Source: Streptomyces sp. LS1784 (GTDB taxonomy: Bacteria; Actinomycetota; Actinomycetes; Streptomycetales; Streptomycetaceae). From it: a stretch of 50,681 nucleotides of DNA. The position numbers were made by a program, and so were the translations under genes. Below the pieces are notes generated by a model. It was not told where the DNA came from and did not search any database. It worked only from the letters and a program-made list of their open reading frames with translations. This document shows, one piece after another, positions 46,525 to 50,681 of the stretch (its first letter is position 1; every line of letters begins with the position of its first letter). The stretch covers positions 1 to 50,681 of the forward strand of contig NZ_JAHSQD010000007.1 in the NCBI RefSeq assembly GCF_020103755.1. The letters are read 5' to 3'.

Positions 46525-47420
46525 CGCTCGCGCTGCTCTGCTTCCACCTTGCGGTGACCGGCGTCCTGCTGCCCCGGCGGCTGGCCGGCTCCGCCCGGCT
46601 CCAGGCCCGTCCGGCGGCGGGCGCGGCGCTCTGGCTCGCGCTGATGGCCTCGTTCACCGTGGCCCTGCTGCTCACCGCGCACCACGCGCTGGAACCCTTC
46701 GCCCACCCGCCGGCCGGGCTGCTCGGCCTGCTCCCGCACGCCGAACCGGCGGAGCCGGTGCTGCCGCACACCCACGACTGGTGGCTGCTCACCGCCGGCG
46801 GAGCCCTGTCGGCCACCCTGGTGACGGCCGTCGGCCTGCGCACCGGACGCGCCCGGCGGCGGCACCGGGCGGTGCTGGACGTGATCGCCGTACCGGACCG
46901 GCGCTGGGGCGCCCTGGTGCTGGAGCACGCCCGTCCGACCGTCTACTGCCTGCCCGGTCGCCGTTCCCGGGTGGTGCTGTCGCGCGGGGCCCTGCGGCTC
47001 CTGGACGAGCGGCAGCTCACGGCGGCCGTGGCGCACGAGCACGGACACATCCGCGGCCGACACCATCTGTTCCGGCTGCCGGCCGACACCTTCGCGCTGC
47101 TCCTCGGGCCACTGCCGCTGGCCCGGCTGGGGCGCTCCGAGGTGGCGCTGCTGCTGGAGATGGCGGCCGACGACGCGGCGCTGGAGCGGGTCTCACGGGA
47201 TGAACTGGCCTCCGCGCTCTGCGCGTTGGCGACCGGCGGCGCTCCTGTCCGGGAAGCCTCGGCGGACGGCGCCACGCTGGGTGCGACGTCCACCGGGGTG
47301 CTCGCCCGGGTGCGGCGGCTGGCCCGGCCGGGGAGCGGACGCCGCCGACTGACCTGGCGGCTCGGGGTGTCGGTGCTGCCGCTGCTCCCGTACCTGCTGG
47401 TCTGCGCGCCGCACCCCTGA
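46521..47420 (+). CDS. M56-family (BlaR1-like) membrane metalloprotease
   Basis: A 299-aa integral membrane protein with TMs at about 1-20, 35-60, 85-105 and the C-terminus. The zinc protease motif HEHGH lies near residue 172 (AAVAHEHGHIRGRHH), with the downstream EMAADDAAL glutamate. The penicillin-binding sensor domain of true BlaR1 is absent, as in most Streptomyces homologues, so the inducing signal is unknown. Its start overlaps the BlaI-type gene, and the pair should act as repressor and anti-repressor protease. Confidence 0.92.
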   Translation: MTLALLCFHLAVTGVLLPRRLAGSARLQARPAAGAALWLALMASFTVALLLTAHHALEPFAHPPAGLLGLLPHAEPAEPVLPHTHDWWLLTAGGALSATLVTAVGLRTGRARRRHRAVLDVIAVPDRRWGALVLEHARPTVYCLPGRRSRVVLSRGALRLLDERQLTAAVAHEHGHIRGRHHLFRLPADTFALLLGPLPLARLGRSEVALLLEMAADDAALERVSRDELASALCALATGGAPVREASADGATLGATSTGVLARVRRLARPGSGRRRLTWRLGVSVLPLLPYLLVCAPHP

Positions 47421-47643
47421 GACACCCCTGTGGGCCCGTGGGCGTGGGGGTGCCGACGGGCCCCGGGTGGGGGGGTCGGGGGTGGGGGTCCGTGAGATTT
47501 GCCGGGACTTTGACCCGCGCGGTTGAACCCGCGCGCCCGGGCCGGCGTTGCCACCGGTGCCGCAGGTACGCTCCGGCGGTCTCGCGCAGGCCCGCACAGG
47601 CGGGATTCTCAAGGCGAGCCTGAGCCGACGCCTCCACAACGAC

Positions 47644-47679
47644 GGTGGCCCGCCCCCGCCGAAGCGGGAGCGGGCCACC
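47644..47679. terminator. Strong stem-loop between M56 and NlpC/P60 genes
   Basis: GGTGGCCCGC / GCGGGCCACC (47644-47653, 47670-47679), with an inner CCCGC/GCGGG helix and a CGAA loop. It lies 12 bp past the NlpC stop and can end both convergent transcripts. Confidence 0.75.
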
Positions 47680-47691
47680 GGAGGCGTGCGG

Positions 47692-48777
47692 TCAGGCCGG
47701 CCGGACGGCGCCCATGTAGGGCATCGCGGAGATCGGTAGGACCTCGATGTTCTTGCCCGTGCGCGGGGCGTGGATCATCTTGCCGTCGCCGATGTACAGG
47801 CCGACGTGGTGCAGGTCGTCGTAGAAGAAGACCAGGTCGCCGGGCTGGAGGTTGGCGCGGTCGACGTGCGGGCCGTCCTTCCACTGCGCCTCGGACGTCC
47901 GGGAGATCGTGACGCCCGCGGCGCGGTAGGCCTGGCTGGTGAGGCCGGAGCAGTCGAAGCTGGCGGGACCGTTCTTGCCCCAGCCGTACGGCTTGCCGAG
48001 CTGTGCCTGGGCGAACGCGATGATGGTGCCGGCCCGGCCACTCGCCGACGGCACCGGGGCGTTCATGTCCGGGCGCTCGGCGCCGCGGGAGGCGCGGTCC
48101 TTGGCGGCCGCGGCGGCGGCCTGCTGGGCCTCGGCCTTGGCCTTCTCGGCGTTCTGCTGGGCGTTGATCTTGGCCCGGTCCTCGGCGCTGAGCTTGTTCA
48201 GCATCTCCTGCGCCTGGGCCAGCTTGGTCTGGATGTCCTTCTTCTGCTCCGCCAGCTGCGTGCCCACCGAGTCGAGCGCGGCCAGGGTGGCGGTGGCCTC
48301 GGCGCGGTCCTGGTCCAGCTTGCGCTGCTCGTCCTGGGCCTGCTTGAGCAGGCTCGCCTGGGAGTCGGAGACCTGGTTCTGCACCGCGGCGCGCTCCAGG
48401 TAGGCGGACGGGTCGGAGTCGAGCATCAGCTGGACCGACGGGTCTATGCCGTTGGTGCGGTACTGGTCGGCGGCGACCGCGCCGAGCCGGGTCCGCAGTT
48501 CGTTCATCGCCTCCTGGCCGCGGGCGACCTTCTCCTGGATCTGGTTGGCCTCGCCCTGGAGCTTCTGCTGCTTCGCCTGGAAGCCGTTGTACTTCTCGAT
48601 CGCCTGCTCGGCGTCCTCGTTGAGCTGGTCGACCTGTTCCTTGACGGAGGCGAGGCTCGGGGCGGGCTCGGCGTGGGCGGTGCCGGAGGCGAGGACCGCG
48701 CCGCCGGCCGCCATGGCCGTGGTGAGGACTGCCATGCGGGCCCGGCTCGGGGGGCTGGGCTTGCGACGCTTTCCCAT
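47692..48777 (-). CDS. Secreted NlpC/P60 peptidoglycan endopeptidase (RipA-like)
   Basis: A 361-aa exported hydrolase. The signal peptide (MGKRRKPSPPSRARMAVLTT..., cleavage after AHA near 36) leads into a long coiled coil rich in Ala, Gln, Glu and Lys (about 40-225). A C-terminal NlpC/P60 domain follows (about 245-360) with catalytic Cys in SFDCSGL and His in LHHVGLYIGDG. It should cut D-Glu-m-DAP bonds in peptidoglycan during growth or division. The coiled coil probably folds back to inhibit or recruit. AAGGAGAG lies before the ATG at 48775-48777, and a promoter with a leader of about 130 nt precedes it. Confidence 0.93.
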   Translation of the reverse strand: MGKRRKPSPPSRARMAVLTTAMAAGGAVLASGTAHAEPAPSLASVKEQVDQLNEDAEQAIEKYNGFQAKQQKLQGEANQIQEKVARGQEAMNELRTRLGAVAADQYRTNGIDPSVQLMLDSDPSAYLERAAVQNQVSDSQASLLKQAQDEQRKLDQDRAEATATLAALDSVGTQLAEQKKDIQTKLAQAQEMLNKLSAEDRAKINAQQNAEKAKAEAQQAAAAAAKDRASRGAERPDMNAPVPSASGRAGTIIAFAQAQLGKPYGWGKNGPASFDCSGLTSQAYRAAGVTISRTSEAQWKDGPHVDRANLQPGDLVFFYDDLHHVGLYIGDGKMIHAPRTGKNIEVLPISAMPYMGAVRPA

Positions 48778-48915
48778 GGCGGTCGCTCTCCTTCGGGGGA
48801 ATCTGGGGACGGTCCGGACCGAGCCGGGGGACGGCTCGGCCGGGGCCGGGGACGGCGAAGGCGGGCAGGGCGAGCAACGGGGGGGTGCTGCCCCGCCCAC
48901 CTTCTTCGAAGTAAC

Positions 48916-48943
48916 TTAATAGATGAGGGGCCGGGTTCCGCAA
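48916..48943 (-). promoter_or_regulatory. Sigma-70-like promoter of the NlpC/P60 gene
   Basis: On the minus strand TTGCGG (48938-48943) and TATTAA (48916-48921) are separated by 16 bp, putting the start near 48909 and giving a leader of about 130 nt. The leader contains a CCGAGCC/GGCTCGG hairpin (48819-48839) and the palindrome CGGTCCGGACCG (48810-48821), which compete for bases. I do not see the conserved core of the c-di-AMP riboswitch that precedes many Streptomyces cell-wall hydrolase genes. The rest of 48778-49221 holds no gene. Confidence 0.6.
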
Positions 48944-49209
48944 TCCCCCTGATCATGACGTTTTGGCAGCATGACGGGACATCGATCGCGTTCCGCGCCA
49001 TCGGCGTTGATCGGACGCCGCCCACCGCCGCCGACGGCGGGGACGCACCCGCTCGGCCCCGCAGACCACCCGTCACGACACCTCCTCCGGCCCCGGGTGT
49101 CACCACCCCGACGCCCGTGGCACTCCCCCTCCCGGGCAGTGCTCGAAATCGGCCGAATCGAGGGAAAGGTCACACGGGATCCCCCTCCTGCGGCCCTGCG
49201 AACGAGCGC

Positions 49210-49215
49210 TAACCT
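49210..49215 (+). promoter_or_regulatory. Probable -10 box for leaderless mutA transcript
   Basis: TAACCT lies 6 nt before the ATG at 49222 and no Shine-Dalgarno is seen. Confidence 0.5.
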
Positions 49216-49221
49216 GCGCAC

Positions 49222-50681
49222 ATGAAGGTCCCGCCCGAAAGGCTCCCCCTCGCCGCCGAGTTCCCGGCCGTGCACCGTGAGCAGTGGCAGCAGCTCGTCC
49301 AGGGTGTGCTGCGCAAGTCCGGTGCCCAGCCCGAGGACGGCCCCGCCGCCGAGCAGGCGCTCACCACCCGGCTCCAGGACGGGCTGAGCGCCCGCCCGCT
49401 GTACACCGCCGAGGACACCGCCGCGGACCCGGGCTACCCGGGCTTCCCGCCGTTCGTGCGCGGCGGCCGGCCGCAGGGCTCCGCCGTGGCCGGGTGGGAC
49501 GTCCGCCAGCGGCATGCCGACCCGGACCGCCGTCGCACCAACGAGGCCGTGCTGGCCGACCTGGAGCACGGCGTGAGCTCGCTGTGGCTGGAACTGGGCG
49601 GCGCGGGCCTGCCGGTGGAGGCCCTGCCCGAGGCGCTGGCCGGGGTGTACCTGGACCTCGCCGCCCTGGCGCTCGACGCCGGACCCGAATTCACCGATGC
49701 CGCCGAGCAGTTGTTCAAGCTCTACGAGGAGCGCGAGGTCTCCCCCGGCGCCGCCGCCGGCAACCTCGGCGCCGACCCGCTGGGCCTCCAGGCCCGAACC
49801 GGCGAGAGCACCCGCACCGAGGCACTGCTCGCCGAGGCCACCACGCTGGCCGCCCGCTGCGCCGCCGGGTACCCGGGCCTGCGGGCGCTCACCGTGGACG
49901 CCCTGCCGTACCACGAGGCCGGCGCCTCCCCCGCCCAGGAGCTGGGCTGCTCGCTGGCCACCGGCGTCGCCTACCTGCGCGCCCTCACCGCCGCCGGGCT
50001 CCCGGTGGACGACGCGCTCGGCCAGCTGGAGTTCCGCTACGCCGCGGACGCCGACCAGTTCCTCACCATCGCCAAGTTCCGTGCCGCGCGCCGCCTCTGG
50101 GCCCGGGTCGCCGAGGTTTCGGGGGCCGGCGCGGCCGCCTCGGCGCAGCGCCAGCACGCCGTCACCTCCCGGGTGATGATGACCGCCCGCGACCCGTGGG
50201 TGAACATGCTGCGCACCACGGTCGCCTGCCTGGCCGCCGGAGTCGGCGGCGCCGACGCCGTCACGGTGCTGCCCTTCGACAGCGCGCTCGGCCTGCCGGA
50301 CGCCTTCGCCCGCCGGATCGCCCGCAACACCCAGGCGATCCTGCTGGAGGAGTCCCACCTGGCCCGGGTGATCGACCCGGCCGGCGGCTCCTGGTACGTC
50401 GAGCAGCTGAGCGAGGAGCTGGCGCGGGCGGCCTGGGCCTGGTTCCAGGAGATCGAGCGGGCCGGCGGGCAGCAGGCCGCCCTGGCGTCCGGTCTCGTCG
50501 AGGAGCGGATCGCCGCGACCTGGGCGGAGCGCTCGGTGCGGCTCGCCAAGCGGCGCGAACCGGTCACCGGCGTCAGCGAGTTCCCGCACCTGGACGAGCA
50601 GCCGCTGGTCCGCGAGCCGGCCCCGGCCGGCCCCGGCGGCGGGCTGCCGCAGGTGCGCCGCGCCGAGGCCTACGAGGCGCT
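49222..50681 (+). CDS. mutA: Methylmalonyl-CoA mutase small (beta) subunit, 3' truncated by window
   Basis: The first 486 codons of a gene running off the window. The protein has the MutA TIM-barrel (YPGFPPFVRGGRP..GWDVRQRH, then FRAARRLWARV..VTSRVMMTARDPWVNMLRTT and DPAGGSWYVEQLSEELA). The small subunit is catalytically inactive and pairs with MutB to interconvert succinyl-CoA and methylmalonyl-CoA, a supply route for propionate-type polyketide precursors. It looks full length up to the window edge; mutB would be expected just downstream. ATG 49222 sits 6 nt after a TANNNT box. It is divergent from the NlpC gene. Confidence 0.93.
   Translation, partial: MKVPPERLPLAAEFPAVHREQWQQLVQGVLRKSGAQPEDGPAAEQALTTRLQDGLSARPLYTAEDTAADPGYPGFPPFVRGGRPQGSAVAGWDVRQRHADPDRRRTNEAVLADLEHGVSSLWLELGGAGLPVEALPEALAGVYLDLAALALDAGPEFTDAAEQLFKLYEEREVSPGAAAGNLGADPLGLQARTGESTRTEALLAEATTLAARCAAGYPGLRALTVDALPYHEAGASPAQELGCSLATGVAYLRALTAAGLPVDDALGQLEFRYAADADQFLTIAKFRAARRLWARVAEVSGAGAAASAQRQHAVTSRVMMTARDPWVNMLRTTVACLAAGVGGADAVTVLPFDSALGLPDAFARRIARNTQAILLEESHLARVIDPAGGSWYVEQLSEELARAAWAWFQEIERAGGQQAALASGLVEERIAATWAERSVRLAKRREPVTGVSEFPHLDEQPLVREPAPAGPGGGLPQVRRAEAYEA

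Noticed and set aside
48778..48915. c-di-AMP (ydaO-type) riboswitch before the NlpC/P60 gene
   Set aside because: Expected from context in Streptomyces, but the conserved core sequences and pseudoknot arms are not seen in the leader.

Overview
The window looks like chromosomal DNA from a high-GC actinomycete of the Streptomycetaceae (Streptomyces or Kitasatospora). Support comes from very high GC, frequent GTG/TTG starts, 4-bp GTGA/ATGA gene overlaps, likely leaderless genes, a RibAB/RibM/FMN-riboswitch riboflavin operon beside hisE-hisG, GuaB1, Tat-exported enzymes and an RppA-type naphthol synthase. No tRNA, rRNA, CRISPR array or intact transposase was seen.

Layout. 1-5.3 kb: a 5'-truncated EccA/CbxX-like AAA ATPase facing an epimerase, a pair of CNNM/CorC-type membrane proteins and a PH-like membrane protein. 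5.4-10.2 kb (minus): hisE-hisG, then ribE-ribM-ribAB-ribH under an FMN riboswitch. 10.3-16.2 kb: small enzymes (ABM domain, FMN-binding oxidase-like, DUF1508-like, HIT, class C serine hydrolase), a duplicated structured leader of about 100 bp at 13.67-14.0 kb, a membrane protein and a secreted PAF-AH-like hydrolase. 16.6-20.3 kb: a 1227-aa PAS-PAS-GAF-GAF-GAF-SpoIIE-HATPase sensor phosphatase. 20.4-22.0 kb: NTF2-like protein, a deleted queA-like pseudogene and an SDR.

22.1-28.4 kb is an accessory module: a CYP158A-like P450, the type III polyketide synthase RppA (tetrahydroxynaphthalene synthase), an exported DUF1259 protein and a Tat-exported multicopper oxidase. A diverged direct repeat of about 100 bp flanks it, derived from the 5' end of the neighbouring SDR. 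A pathway from malonyl-CoA to tetrahydroxynaphthalene/flaviolin, with P450 coupling and possibly extracellular polymerisation to a melanin-like product, is inferred.

28.5-35.8 kb: RluA-type pseudouridine synthase, membrane SpoIIE phosphatase, DUF3224, DUF5995, GuaB1, an unusual zinc-knuckle SDR and a Nudix hydrolase. 35.8-39.3 kb: a PadR-ABC ATPase-FtsX permease operon with a symmetric operator. 39.7-42 kb: membrane and hypothetical proteins, a DUF1275 protein and an internally deleted mgtC. 42.4-47.4 kb: a second ABC ATPase/permease pair and a BlaI/BlaR1-like regulator-protease pair. 47.7-50.7 kb: an exported NlpC/P60 hydrolase and the start of methylmalonyl-CoA mutase small subunit.

The strongest candidates for something undescribed are the duplicated leader at 13.67-14.0 kb, whose hairpins covary between copies, and the repeat-flanked RppA/P450/DUF1259/multicopper-oxidase module.
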